NCBI GenBank assembly: GCA_050740315.1
Contig: JBOIDC010000002.1
Span: 26,606 to 90,605 of the forward strand
DNA from: JACCYU01 sp050740315
GTDB lineage: Bacteria; Pseudomonadota; Gammaproteobacteria; JACCYU01
Length of the DNA: 64,000 nucleotides
Direction: 5' to 3'
Shown here piece by piece: positions 1-9,029 of this stretch. Both the position numbers and the translations under genes were made by a program. The notes below the pieces were generated by a model, which did no database searches, had not been told where the DNA came from, and worked only from the letters and a program-made list of their open reading frames with translations. The stretch's first letter is position 1. Each line of letters begins with the position of its first letter.

Positions 1-881
1 CTTCCCGCGGGCGTCGATGCTGCCGTGGCCGCATCTTCGCCTGCGGATGGGCCGCCGGAGCCGTTACTGCTCCCGGCGCGCTTTTTCGCCGCGGCTTTCG
101 GCTTGACCGCCGCTCTGCTGCGCGTCGCGCTACGGGTGCGGGGCTCGCCGTTGTCATCGAGTTCGACGAATTCATCCTCGGCGCCGGGGGCCGCGCGGCT
201 TTGCGCCAGACCATCGGCGATCGCGTCGGCGGCACCGGTAGTGTAAAGCTGTATGGCGCGGATCGCGTCGTCGTTGCCGGGAATGACGTAATCGATGCCA
301 TCGGTAGAGTGATTGGTATCGACCACGGCCACCACTGGAATACCGAGTTTGATCGCCTCGTCCACGGCGATGCGCTCGTATCCCACGTCGATCACGAACA
401 GCACGTCCGGCGGACTGGACATCTCCTTGATCCCGCCCAGGCTGCGCTGCAGTTTGTCCATCTCGCGCCTGAGCTTGAGGATTTCTTTCTTGCCCAGACG
501 CTCGAAGGTGCCGTCTTCGCTCATCTGCTCCAAGTCCATGAGCCGCTTGATGGACTTACGCACGGTCTGGAAATTGGTCAGCATGCCGCCCAGCCAGCGA
601 TGGTTGACGTACGGCATGCCGCAGCGATTGGCCTGCTCGCCAACGGTATCGCGCGCGGAGCGCTTGGTGCCGACAAACAGGATCTTGCCGCCATCGGCCG
701 CCATCTTACCCAGATAATTGGTGGCGTCATTGAACAGCGGCAGGGTTTTTTCCAGATTGATGATGTGAATCCGGTTGCGCTCGCCGAAAATGAACGGCGC
801 CATCTTGGGATTCCAGTAACGGGTCTGATGCCCGAAATGCACGCCAGCTTCCAGCATCTGGCGCATGGTGACATTGGCCAT
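1..881 (-). CDS. rpsB: 30S ribosomal protein S2 (3' end cut by window edge)
   Basis: Structural protein of the small ribosomal subunit. The minus-strand reading frame opens with MANVTMRQMLEAGVHFGHQ, the usual S2 start, and continues through YWNPKMAPFIFGERN, IHIINLEKT, VNHRWLGGMLTN and IDVGYERIAVDEA without a break. 293 codons are visible and no stop is reached. S2 is normally about 240-250 residues, so this copy carries a C-terminal extension of at least 45 residues that is acidic (EDEFVELDDNG) and then rich in Ala, Lys, Arg and Ser. A GGAG ribosome binding site lies 7 nt before the ATG. It is divergent from map, as in many gammaproteobacteria. tsf would be expected next, outside the window. 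Confidence 0.97.
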   Translation of the reverse strand, partial: MANVTMRQMLEAGVHFGHQTRYWNPKMAPFIFGERNRIHIINLEKTLPLFNDATNYLGKMAADGGKILFVGTKRSARDTVGEQANRCGMPYVNHRWLGGMLTNFQTVRKSIKRLMDLEQMSEDGTFERLGKKEILKLRREMDKLQRSLGGIKEMSSPPDVLFVIDVGYERIAVDEAIKLGIPVVAVVDTNHSTDGIDYVIPGNDDAIRAIQLYTTGAADAIADGLAQSRAAPGAEDEFVELDDNGEPRTRSATRSRAAVKPKAAAKKRAGSSNGSGGPSAGEDAATAASTPAG

Positions 882-1083
882 GAAAAAACTCCAAAAGTTC
901 GGGTTGGGCCTCCATACGCCCCAGGCGGCGACACCGTGACTGAATGGATCGATTCAGAGACAGCGCACCCGGCCGCTGGTGACGGCGTATGTGCGGATTG
1001 GGTGCGGATCGTTAAAACAGCGCCGATCCGCGCAAGCGGGATTCCATGAAATACGGTCCGGAATTTGCGCCTGATGCGCGCGC

Positions 1084-1112
1084 TTTATACCATACTCGGC
1101 TTTCGGCAACAA
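1084..1112 (-). promoter_or_regulatory. Probable sigma-70 promoter of rpsB
   Basis: On the minus strand TTGTTG (1107-1112) is followed after exactly 17 nt by TATAAA (1084-1089). This predicts a start near 1076 and an rpsB leader of about 195 nt. The leader contains several GC-rich inverted segments, and S2 operons are known to be autoregulated through their leaders, but I cannot match a specific fold. The rest of the 299-bp divergent gap with map holds no gene. A weak CATAAT (1124-1129) could serve map on the plus strand. Confidence 0.55.
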
Positions 1113-1180
1113 TGAATCAGCGGCATAATACGGCCGATCAAGCCTGCGTCCGCGCGCTCCGCGGCTCCAACAACGCAATC

Positions 1181-1948
1181 ATGGCCCCCATCATCAAGAC
1201 TCCGGAAGAGATCGAGAAAATGCGCGTCGCCTGTCGCCTGGCGTCCGAGGTGTTACTGATGATCGCCGAGCATATCAAGCCGGGTGTCACAACCGGTGAG
1301 CTGGACGAGAGATGTCACGACTACATCGTCAACGAACTGGGCGCGGTGCCCGCGCCGCTGCATTATCGGGGCTTTCCGAAATCGATCTGCACCTCGGTCA
1401 ATCATCAGGTGTGTCACGGCATTCCAGGCGGCAAAACGCTCAGGAACGGCGATATCCTCAACATCGATATCACCATCATAAAAGATGGATTTCACGGCGA
1501 TACCAGCCAGATGTTCTTCGTCGGTCAACCGTCGGTACTGGCCAAGCGACTGGTGGAAACGACGTATGCGGCCTTGCGTACCGGCATCGATAAGGTCGCG
1601 CCCGGCGCACAGCTGGGCGACATCGGTTACGCAATCCAGAGCTACGCCGAACAACATAACTGCTCGGTGGTGCGCGAATATTGCGGCCATGGCATCGGGC
1701 GCGGATTTCATGAAGACCCGCAGGTGCTGCATTACGGGCAGCCGGGCACCGGCGTGGAACTGAAACCGGGCATGACGTTCACCATCGAACCCATGCTGAA
1801 CGCCGGCAAACGCTTCGTCAAAACGATGGCCGACGGCTGGACGGTGGTCACCAAGGATCACAGCCTGTCCGCGCAGTGGGAGCACACCGTGCTGGTGACC
1901 GAACAGGGCCGCGAGATCCTCACCCTGCGGCCCGGCGAGGCCGCGTGA
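1181..1948 (+). CDS. map: Methionine aminopeptidase type I
   Basis: Removes the N-terminal methionine from nascent proteins. The ATG at 1181 gives 255 residues starting MAPIIKTPEEIEKMR, matching the family length (E. coli 264); in-frame ATGs further upstream would add sequence unlike the family. The five metal ligands are all visible: D96 (NIDIT), D107 (GDTSQ), H170 (GHGIG), E203 (TIEPM) and E234 (QWEHT), plus H79 in the substrate pocket. The absence of an N-terminal zinc-finger extension marks it as type Ia. It is divergent from rpsB and followed after 15 bp by glnD. Confidence 0.97.
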   Translation: MAPIIKTPEEIEKMRVACRLASEVLLMIAEHIKPGVTTGELDERCHDYIVNELGAVPAPLHYRGFPKSICTSVNHQVCHGIPGGKTLRNGDILNIDITIIKDGFHGDTSQMFFVGQPSVLAKRLVETTYAALRTGIDKVAPGAQLGDIGYAIQSYAEQHNCSVVREYCGHGIGRGFHEDPQVLHYGQPGTGVELKPGMTFTIEPMLNAGKRFVKTMADGWTVVTKDHSLSAQWEHTVLVTEQGREILTLRPGEAA

Positions 1949-1963
1949 GGGGGATCGATCGCC

Positions 1964-4729
1964 ATGCCCGCCGCTGAGATGCTCCCGGAGGCATTGAAGC
2001 TGGCGTTGCGCTGGCCGCAGCCCAACTGCGAGTCCAGGGCGCAGGAAATCGCCGCCTTCAGCAACATCCTCAAGGAGTCGAACAAGGCGTTCAAGGAGGC
2101 TTTCTGTACGGGCAGCGACACGGCCGCGCTGGTGCAGGGCCGCGGCGCGATCGTGGATCACCTGCTCGAACTCGCGTGGCAGCGCTTCGCGCTTGACGAC
2201 ACGCGCGGTGTGGCGCTGGTCGCGGTCGGCGGTTATGGGCGCGGCGAGCTGCATCCCTATTCCGATATCGATCTGATGCTGCTGCTGGCCTCGCCCGCCG
2301 ACCCGCAACTGGAAGGCCGACTCTCGGAATTCCTCACCTTCCTGTGGGATATCGGCCTGCCGGTCGGCCACAGCGTGCGCGCCCTGGACGACTGCGTGCG
2401 CGCCGGCGCCGAAGATGTCACCGTCGCTACCAACCTGATGGAATCGCGGCTGCTGGCCGGGCCAGCGGCGCTTTATCGGGAAATGACCGAGCGCATCGCC
2501 CCGCCGCACATCTGGCCCAGTCGGGAATTCTTCTCCGCGAAGCTTGAGGAACAGGAGCACCGCCACCACAAATTCGGCGACACCGCCTACCGACTCGAAC
2601 CGAACGTCAAGGAAAGCCCCGGCGGCATGCGCGATATCCAGATGGTCGGCTGGGTCACCAAGCGGCATCTGGGCGCGACCAGTCTGCACGAGCTGGTGCA
2701 CCACGGGTTCTTGAGCGAGGATGAATATCAGACCCTGGCTGCCGGTCAGAGCTTTCTGTGGCGCGTGCGTTATGCGCTGCACATGCTTGCCGGCAGACGC
2801 GAAGACCGCCTGCTGTTCGACTATCAGCGCACCATCGCAAGCCAGTTCGGCTATGCGGACCAGGACAGCAACCTGGCCGTCGAGCAATTCATGCAGCGCT
2901 ACTATCGCACGGTGATGGAACTGCAAAGGCTCAACGAGATGCTGCTGCAGCTGTACCAGGAGGCCATCCTGTACGCCGATGAGACCGATGAACCGCAGCG
3001 CATCAACCGGCGCTTTCGCGCGCGCAAGGGCTTTCTCGAGGTCACCAACGAAAATATCTTCCGGCGTTATCCGTCCGCGCTGCTGGAATTGTTTCTGGTC
3101 ATGCAGCAACATCCTGAACTCAAGGGCGTGCGCGCAGCGACCATCCGGCTGGTGCGCAAACATGGCTATCTGATCGACGAGCGTTTTCGCGGGAATATCG
3201 CCAACCGCAGTCTGTTCATGGAGATCCTGCGCCAGCCCAGCGGCATCACGCACGAACTGCGGCGCATGAACCGCTATGGCGTACTGGCCGCCTACTGGCC
3301 CAGCTTCGCCCGGGTGACCGGCCGCATGCAGTACGATCTTTTTCACACATACACCGTCGATGAACACACCCTGGTGGTGCTGCGCAATGTGCGGCGCATG
3401 TCGGTGCCGGAGTTCGCGCACGAACTGCCGTTTTGCAGCGAGCTGTTCGGCCAGATTCCCAAACCTGAGCTGTTATATCTGGCGGCCCTGTTTCACGATA
3501 TTGGCAAGGGCCGCGGCGGCGATCACTCGGAGATCGGCGCGGCCGAGGCCGAAACGTTCTGTCTGCAGCATGGCTTGAGTCATTACGACGCGCGTCTGGT
3601 CGCGTGGCTGGTGCGGTATCATCTGCTGATGTCGCTTACCGCGCAGCGCCGCGACATCAGCGATCCCGCAATCATCAACGCGTTCGCCGACAAGGTCGGC
3701 AATCTCGCGCGGCTCAATTACCTTTATCTGCTCACCGTCGCGGACATCCGCGCCACGAATCCCACGTTATGGAATTCCTGGAAGGACGCGCTGCTGATGG
3801 ATTTGTATCTCACCGCCCGGCGCGTGTTACAGCGCGGGCTCAATAATCCGCTGGCGCGCGAGGAGTTGATCGGCGAGGTCAAGCAGGCAAGTCTTCATCT
3901 GCTCAAGGCGCGAGGGCTCAATCTCGATGCGTGCCGGGAATTGTGGCGCGAATTCGACGAGCAATATTTTTTGCGGCATTCCGACGATGAGATCGCCTGG
4001 CACACACAGGCTATCGTGCAGTCGGATCTGAGGCAACGCCCGCTGGTCCTGATCCGCCAGTTAACCGCGCGCGGCAGCACCGAGATCTTCATCTACGCGC
4101 AAAGCCATCATCAGCTGTTCGCGTACATTACGTCGGCGCTCGCGCGGCTGGGGCTCAACGTGCTGGACGCGCGCATTACCACCACCACCGCGGGTTACAC
4201 CCTGGACACCTTCATGGTGCTGGACGAGACCGGCAAACCGATCGAGGAGCAGTATCGCATCGACGAGATTTCCACGACCCTGGGTAACCTGTTGCAGGAT
4301 CCGGCGCATGTCCCGCTGGAGACCAGGTGGCGCGTGTCGCGCAAGCTGCGCCATTTCGATGTGCCGACGCAGATCTCGTTCGACACCACGTCAAACCGCC
4401 GCTACACGGTGCTGGAGTTAATCACGGCGGATCGCCCCGGCCTTTTGTCCAGCATCGGCAAGGCCTTCACCGACAGCGACGTGCTGGTGCACAACGCCCG
4501 CATCACCACCATCGGCGAGCAGGCCGAGGACGTGTTTATCGTTACGGATCTCAAAAACCAGCCGATCACGGATGAATGGCATCTGGCGCTGATCCGCGCG
4601 CGGCTATTGAAGTACCTGGGCAAACAGGCGGCGCCGACGATTCCGCCGCAGCCGGATGATGAAACGCTGATGCGCGAAATTGCGGGCGCGCCGGGCGACA
4701 CGCGTCCGAATCACCCACCTGAGCATTAG
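1964..4729 (+). CDS. glnD: Bifunctional [protein-PII] uridylyltransferase / uridylyl-removing enzyme
   Basis: Primary nitrogen sensor: it uridylylates PII (GlnB/GlnK) when glutamine is low and removes UMP when glutamine is high. At 921 residues it is slightly longer than E. coli GlnD (890). Domain order: nucleotidyltransferase with GG at 89-90 and the Asp pair D101/D103 (PYSDIDL), a helical linker, the HD hydrolase domain near residue 509 (LFHDIGKGRGGDHSE), and two C-terminal ACT domains from about 705 and 815 (the second starting TADRPGLLSSIGKAF). A purine-rich GGGGGA lies just before the ATG. It sits between map and dapC, a common gammaproteobacterial order. Confidence 0.96.
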   Translation: MPAAEMLPEALKLALRWPQPNCESRAQEIAAFSNILKESNKAFKEAFCTGSDTAALVQGRGAIVDHLLELAWQRFALDDTRGVALVAVGGYGRGELHPYSDIDLMLLLASPADPQLEGRLSEFLTFLWDIGLPVGHSVRALDDCVRAGAEDVTVATNLMESRLLAGPAALYREMTERIAPPHIWPSREFFSAKLEEQEHRHHKFGDTAYRLEPNVKESPGGMRDIQMVGWVTKRHLGATSLHELVHHGFLSEDEYQTLAAGQSFLWRVRYALHMLAGRREDRLLFDYQRTIASQFGYADQDSNLAVEQFMQRYYRTVMELQRLNEMLLQLYQEAILYADETDEPQRINRRFRARKGFLEVTNENIFRRYPSALLELFLVMQQHPELKGVRAATIRLVRKHGYLIDERFRGNIANRSLFMEILRQPSGITHELRRMNRYGVLAAYWPSFARVTGRMQYDLFHTYTVDEHTLVVLRNVRRMSVPEFAHELPFCSELFGQIPKPELLYLAALFHDIGKGRGGDHSEIGAAEAETFCLQHGLSHYDARLVAWLVRYHLLMSLTAQRRDISDPAIINAFADKVGNLARLNYLYLLTVADIRATNPTLWNSWKDALLMDLYLTARRVLQRGLNNPLAREELIGEVKQASLHLLKARGLNLDACRELWREFDEQYFLRHSDDEIAWHTQAIVQSDLRQRPLVLIRQLTARGSTEIFIYAQSHHQLFAYITSALARLGLNVLDARITTTTAGYTLDTFMVLDETGKPIEEQYRIDEISTTLGNLLQDPAHVPLETRWRVSRKLRHFDVPTQISFDTTSNRRYTVLELITADRPGLLSSIGKAFTDSDVLVHNARITTIGEQAEDVFIVTDLKNQPITDEWHLALIRARLLKYLGKQAAPTIPPQPDDETLMREIAGAPGDTRPNHPPEH

Positions 4730-4824
4730 CGTCCGTGGGAAGCATTGCTACCGGGCAAGCGGCAGATTCCTATGCCTGTCACGGGCATACAACCAGAGCA
4801 GCGCGGCGAAAAAACACAAACTCG

Positions 4825-6021
4825 ATGAATCCTGGCATCCGGCAGTTACACCTTTATCCGTTCGAGAAATTGACAGCATTGCTGGCCGGCGTGCGGCCGC
4901 CAGACGGCATTGAGCCGATCGCGCTATCCGTCGGCGAGCCCAAACACGCCACACCTGCCCTGATTGGCGAGGCGCTGGTGAATCAACTTCAGGGATTGGC
5001 GAACTATCCCGTGATCCGCGGAAATCGCAGTCTGCGCGAAGCGATCGCCGCGTGGTTGCGCGGCCGTTTCAGCCTGCCGCAAACCAGCATCGATCCGGAT
5101 GCCAACGTGCTGCCGGTCAACGGCACGCGCGAGGCCTTGTTCGCGATCGCGCAGTGCGTGATCGATGGCGACCATGATTCGCTGGTGCTGATGCCGAACC
5201 CGTTCTATCAGATCTACGAGGGCGCGGCGCTGTTGGCCGGCGCGCAACCATATTACCTGGACTGCGATCAGGAACGCGGGTTTCTGCCTGATTTCGGCGC
5301 GGTAACCGAAGACGTGTGGGCGCGCTGCCAGTTACTTTATCTGTGCAGCCCCGGCAATCCGGCCGGCGCGGTCATGCCGGAGCCGGTGTTGCAAAAGCTG
5401 ATCGAGCTGGCCGAAAAGCACGATTTCATCATCGCCTGCGATGAGTGTTATTCCGAGATCTATCCGGACGAGGCGCAGCCGCCGGTCGGGCTGCTGGGCG
5501 CGGCCGCGCGCATGGGCAATACCGATTACTGCCTCTGTCTGGTGTTTCACAGCTTGTCCAAGCGCTCCAACGCGCCGGGCCTGCGCTCGGGCTTTGTGGC
5601 CGGCGATGGACGTCTGATCGCGCAGTTCGCGCGCTACCGAACCTACCACGGCTGCTCGATGCCGCCGCCCGTACAGGCGGCCAGCGAAGCGGCCTGGGGC
5701 GACGAGGTGCACGTGATCGACAATCGCCGCCGTTATCGCGAGAAATTCGATGCGGTCATCGAGATACTGGCGCCGGTGTTGCGCGTCGCGCGGCCCGCGG
5801 GCGGCTTTTATCTGTGGCCGCGCCTGCCCATCGATGACCAGCGTTTCGCGCAAGCCCTGTACGCGCAACAGAACGTCACGGTGCTGCCCGGGAGTTTTCT
5901 GTCGCGCGCGCATGACGGCCGCGATCCCGGGCGGCATCGGGTACGCATCGCGCTGGTAGCGCCGCTGGAAGATTGCATGGCAGCCGCGCGCCGCATCCGG
6001 AATTTTATCGCAACCCTCTAA
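4825..6021 (+). CDS. dapC: Succinyldiaminopimelate transaminase
   Basis: PLP-dependent fold-type I aminotransferase of 398 residues that would convert N-succinyl-2-amino-6-ketopimelate to N-succinyl-L,L-diaminopimelate. The ATG at 4825 (MNPGIRQLHLYPFEKL) is preferred over a longer reading from 4735, which adds 30 low-complexity residues. Visible motifs: SVGEPKH near the N-terminus, LANYPVIRGN, NPFYQIYEG, LCSPGNPAG, ACDECYSEIY and the PLP lysine in HSLSKRSN (about residue 246), followed by GLRSGFVAGD. Directly followed by dapD (11 bp) and dapE, which supports the DapC role over another aspartate aminotransferase. Confidence 0.92.
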   Translation: MNPGIRQLHLYPFEKLTALLAGVRPPDGIEPIALSVGEPKHATPALIGEALVNQLQGLANYPVIRGNRSLREAIAAWLRGRFSLPQTSIDPDANVLPVNGTREALFAIAQCVIDGDHDSLVLMPNPFYQIYEGAALLAGAQPYYLDCDQERGFLPDFGAVTEDVWARCQLLYLCSPGNPAGAVMPEPVLQKLIELAEKHDFIIACDECYSEIYPDEAQPPVGLLGAAARMGNTDYCLCLVFHSLSKRSNAPGLRSGFVAGDGRLIAQFARYRTYHGCSMPPPVQAASEAAWGDEVHVIDNRRRYREKFDAVIEILAPVLRVARPAGGFYLWPRLPIDDQRFAQALYAQQNVTVLPGSFLSRAHDGRDPGRHRVRIALVAPLEDCMAAARRIRNFIATL

Positions 6022-6032
6022 CGGAGACTCGC

Positions 6033-6857
6033 ATGAGCGATTTGAAAACCATCGTCGAAGACGCCTTCGAGCGCCGCGCCGCACTCTCGCCGCGCAACGT
6101 CAGCACGCATATCCGCGAGGCGGTGTTCGAAGCAATCGAGCAACTCGATAACGGCCGCCTGCGCGTCGCGGAAAAGAAAAGCGGCCAATGGTTCGTCAAC
6201 GAATGGCTTAAAAAAGCGGTGCTGCTGTCGTTCCGCATCGAGGACAACCGCTTCATCAGCGGCGGCTTCACCCATTATTTCGACAAGGTGCCGCTCAAAT
6301 ATGCCGAAGTCAGCGCCAACGACTTCCGCACGGGCGGTGTGAGAGTCGTGCCGCCGGCGACCGTGCGCAAGGGCGCCTACGTTGCGCCCAACGCCGTGCT
6401 GATGCCATCGTACGTGAACATCGGCGCGTACGTGGATTCCGGCACCATGGTCGACACCTGGGCTACCGTCGGCTCCTGCGCGCAGATCGGCCAAAACGTG
6501 CATCTGTCCGGTGGCGTGGGCATCGGCGGCGTGCTGGAGCCGCTGCAGGCGGCGCCGACCATTATCGAGGACAACTGCTTTATCGGCGCGCGTTCCGAAA
6601 TCGTCGAAGGCGTGATCGTCGAGGAAGGTTCGGTCATCTCCATGGGCGTTTACATCGGCCAGAGCACGCGCATCTACGATCGCGAGCGCGACGAGGTCAT
6701 CTACGGTCGCGTGCCGGCGGGCTCGGTGGTCGTCTCCGGCAATCTGCCGGCAAAAGACGGCAAATACAGCCTCTACTGCGCGGTGATCGTCAAGAAGGTG
6801 GACGCGAAGACGCGCGGCAAGGTGGGCTTGAACGAATTGTTGCGCAATCTTGATTAA
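6033..6857 (+). CDS. dapD: Tetrahydrodipicolinate N-succinyltransferase
   Basis: Transfers succinyl from succinyl-CoA to tetrahydrodipicolinate, committing to the succinylase route to meso-diaminopimelate and lysine. 274 residues from the ATG at 6033, the same length as E. coli DapD. After an N-terminal helical domain, the sequence shows left-handed beta-helix hexapeptide repeats (VAPNAVLMPSYVNIGAYV, VGSCAQIGQNVHL, GVGIGGVLEP, IEDNCFIGARSEIVEGVIV). A GGAG motif lies 8 nt before the ATG. The reading frame could be extended upstream to 5973, but that overlaps the end of dapC. Confidence 0.97.
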   Translation: MSDLKTIVEDAFERRAALSPRNVSTHIREAVFEAIEQLDNGRLRVAEKKSGQWFVNEWLKKAVLLSFRIEDNRFISGGFTHYFDKVPLKYAEVSANDFRTGGVRVVPPATVRKGAYVAPNAVLMPSYVNIGAYVDSGTMVDTWATVGSCAQIGQNVHLSGGVGIGGVLEPLQAAPTIIEDNCFIGARSEIVEGVIVEEGSVISMGVYIGQSTRIYDRERDEVIYGRVPAGSVVVSGNLPAKDGKYSLYCAVIVKKVDAKTRGKVGLNELLRNLD

Positions 6858-6936
6858 CGGGATCCGCCGTTGGCTAAGGATTCGCAAGCTCATCCTGCCT
6901 GCCATCCTGCTTTGACAGGCGACTTGGAAGTACGCG

Positions 6937-8067
6937 ATGTCCGATACGCTTGATCTACTGAAGACGCTCATCGCGCGACCCTCCGTCACGCCTGACGACG
7001 CCGGCTGCCAAGAGATTATCGGCGAGCGGCTGGCTAAGTTCGGCTTCAAGGCCGAACCGATGCCTTCCGGCGAAGTCTCCAATCTCTGGCTGCGGCGCGG
7101 CACTGAACGACCGCTGTTTGTATTCGCCGGTCACACCGACGTGGTGCCGCCCGGCCCGCTCGAGCAATGGCAAAGCCCGCCGTTCGCACCGACGGTGCGG
7201 GATGGCAGGCTCTACGGCCGCGGCGCCGCGGACATGAAAGGCGGTGTGGCGGCGATGGTTACGGCCTGTGAGGCGTTCGTGACCGGACATCCCAACCACA
7301 AAGGCTCGATCGCGCTGCTGATCACCAGCGATGAGGAAGGCCCTGCCGTTGAAGGCACCAAACATGTGATCGACACCCTGGAGCGCCGCGGCGAAAAAAT
7401 CGACTGGTGTCTGGTCGGCGAACCCAGCAGCGAGGAAAGACTGGGAGATACGATCAAGAACGGCCGGCGCGGATCGCTGAACGGCCGCCTGCGCGTGCAC
7501 GGCAGCCAGGGCCACGTGGCGCACCCGCATCACGCGGACAACCCGGTGCATCGTTTTGCTCCAGTGCTCGCGGCACTGCTCGATACGGAATGGGACCGCG
7601 GCAATGAACACTTTCCGCCGACGGGTTTTCAGGTATCCAACATCAATGCCGGCACCGGCGCGGACAACGTTATCCCCGGCGCGCTGGACGTGATCTTTAA
7701 TTTCCGGTTCTCGACCGCGGTGACGCAAGCGCAGCTCCAGCAGAGGGTTGAAGCGCTGCTGGACGCGCATGATCTCCGCTACGATCTCAAGTGGCATCTC
7801 TCCGGCCAGCCGTTTCTCAACCCGTCCGGCGAGCTGGTGGCGGCGGCCCGCGAGGCGATCCGCGAAGTCGACGGTCTGGAGACGACATTATCGACCGGAG
7901 GCGGGACATCGGATGGTCGCTTCATCGCGCCCACCGGCGCGCAGGTGATCGAACTGGGGCCCGCCAATGCCAGCGTTCACAAGATCGACGAGCACGTGCG
8001 GGTGGCGGATCTGGAGGTACTGTCCGAGATTTATACGAGGCTTCTGAGCACGTTGCTGATTCGCTAG
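6937..8067 (+). CDS. dapE: Succinyl-diaminopimelate desuccinylase
   Basis: M20-family dinuclear zinc amidohydrolase that releases L,L-diaminopimelate from its N-succinyl derivative. 376 residues against 375 in E. coli. Metal-site motifs: FAGHTDVVPPG (zinc His), GRGAADMKGG (bridging Asp), TSDEEGPA (general base and ligand Glu pair), LVGEPSS and the C-terminal PANASVHKIDEHV (ligand His). Third member of the dapC-dapD-dapE block; a 79-bp gap from dapD suggests it could have its own start signal, though I see no convincing promoter. Confidence 0.97.
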   Translation: MSDTLDLLKTLIARPSVTPDDAGCQEIIGERLAKFGFKAEPMPSGEVSNLWLRRGTERPLFVFAGHTDVVPPGPLEQWQSPPFAPTVRDGRLYGRGAADMKGGVAAMVTACEAFVTGHPNHKGSIALLITSDEEGPAVEGTKHVIDTLERRGEKIDWCLVGEPSSEERLGDTIKNGRRGSLNGRLRVHGSQGHVAHPHHADNPVHRFAPVLAALLDTEWDRGNEHFPPTGFQVSNINAGTGADNVIPGALDVIFNFRFSTAVTQAQLQQRVEALLDAHDLRYDLKWHLSGQPFLNPSGELVAAAREAIREVDGLETTLSTGGGTSDGRFIAPTGAQVIELGPANASVHKIDEHVRVADLEVLSEIYTRLLSTLLIR

Positions 8068-8075
8068 GAAGCCAA

Positions 8076-8109
8076 GGTGGATTCGGGGCTTGGCGCCCCT
8101 TAATCCACC
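8076..8109. repeat. Palindromic intergenic element between convergent genes
   Basis: GGTGGATT (8076-8083) pairs with AATCCACC (8102-8109), and inside it GGGGC (8085-8089) pairs with GCCCC (8095-8099) around a 5-nt loop. It lies between the ends of dapE (plus) and the exonuclease gene (minus), so it may act as a two-way terminator, although neither side has a clear T run. Short GGTGGATT-type palindromes are known as dispersed repeats in several proteobacteria. I found no second complete copy in this window. Confidence 0.6.
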
Positions 8110-8165
8110 CTACGGTACAGGGATCGAGCCCGCTGCGGGCGTATCCACCGCGGTTCAAACCGCTT

Positions 8166-8936
8166 CTACAATCGCCAGCGCGCCAGAAATTCGTTCAGGT
8201 GCGGCCGGTCCATCGCGGTCAGCATATCGCGCGCAAGCTGACACTCGCGGGCGTGCGCCTCGGGATCGAGTTGGCCGCGCATCTGCTCGAAGCGCAGGTA
8301 AACAAGATAGGTGTTGAGCACGTCGGTCTCGCAGTAATCGCGGATGGCGGCGATCTCACCGGCCTGAAACGCCTCCCACACCTGGCCGCCGTGCATGCCC
8401 ATCTTGCCCGGTAGCCCAAGCATGGCCGCGATCTGATCCAAGGGTGCGAAGGCGCGCGGGTTGTAAGCAGCCAGCACGTCCATCAGGTCGATGTGCCGCC
8501 AGTGGAAGCGGTTCAGGTAATTGTTGTAGCGAAAGCTCGTGTCGCTGTCGCCGCTCTCCCAGTAACGCGGCGCGGCCACGCCGTGCAGCAGCGAACGGTA
8601 ATGGATGACCGGCAGATCGAAGGCGCAGCCGTTCCATGACACCAGGGTGGGGCTGAAGCGGTCGATGCCGTCGTAAAAACGCCGCAGCAGCTCGGACTCC
8701 GGTGAATCTTCATCGCCGAGCGACCATAACTTAAAGCTACTACCCGATCGCAGCGCGATGGAGATTGCCACAACCCGCTGCTGGTGATGCGGAAGAAAAT
8801 CGCGGCCGGTCTGCTGAAGCCGCAGATGCGTCATGGCGGTGGCGACGTCGGCATCCGGCGCGCCGTCGAGGTCCAGCAGGCGTTTGCCGGCCTCCACGTC
8901 GGGCACGGTCTCGATATCGAAGACGAGTACGTTCAC
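8166..8936 (-). CDS. Predicted 3'-5' exonuclease, PolB exonuclease-like family
   Basis: 256 residues with the DnaQ/PolB-type exonuclease fold (PF10108 type). The N-terminal VFDIETVPD supplies the first two acidic metal ligands (D7, E9). LVSWNGCAFDLPVIHYRSL is the ExoII-like segment (N..FDLP), and CETDVLNTYLVYLR near the C-terminus is the ExoIII-like segment. Biological role unknown; the family is assumed to act in DNA or RNA processing. It converges with dapE and lies 82 bp downstream of cysM on the same strand. Confidence 0.85.
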   Translation of the reverse strand: MNVLVFDIETVPDVEAGKRLLDLDGAPDADVATAMTHLRLQQTGRDFLPHHQQRVVAISIALRSGSSFKLWSLGDEDSPESELLRRFYDGIDRFSPTLVSWNGCAFDLPVIHYRSLLHGVAAPRYWESGDSDTSFRYNNYLNRFHWRHIDLMDVLAAYNPRAFAPLDQIAAMLGLPGKMGMHGGQVWEAFQAGEIAAIRDYCETDVLNTYLVYLRFEQMRGQLDPEAHARECQLARDMLTAMDRPHLNEFLARWRL

Positions 8937-9029
8937 GTCAGCAGGCCCTGCACATGCCAGCGCCGCTGCTGTGCTCGATCGCGAGTCTTGCGATCGCTAC
9001 CGACGGTAATCGCGCCTCGTGTCGGCACT

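Noticed and set aside
1253..3421. 722-residue open frame on the minus strand
   Set aside because: Antisense to glnD and map; low-complexity His/Gln/Arg-rich product typical of a shadow frame in GC-rich DNA, while the plus-strand genes have full family motifs.
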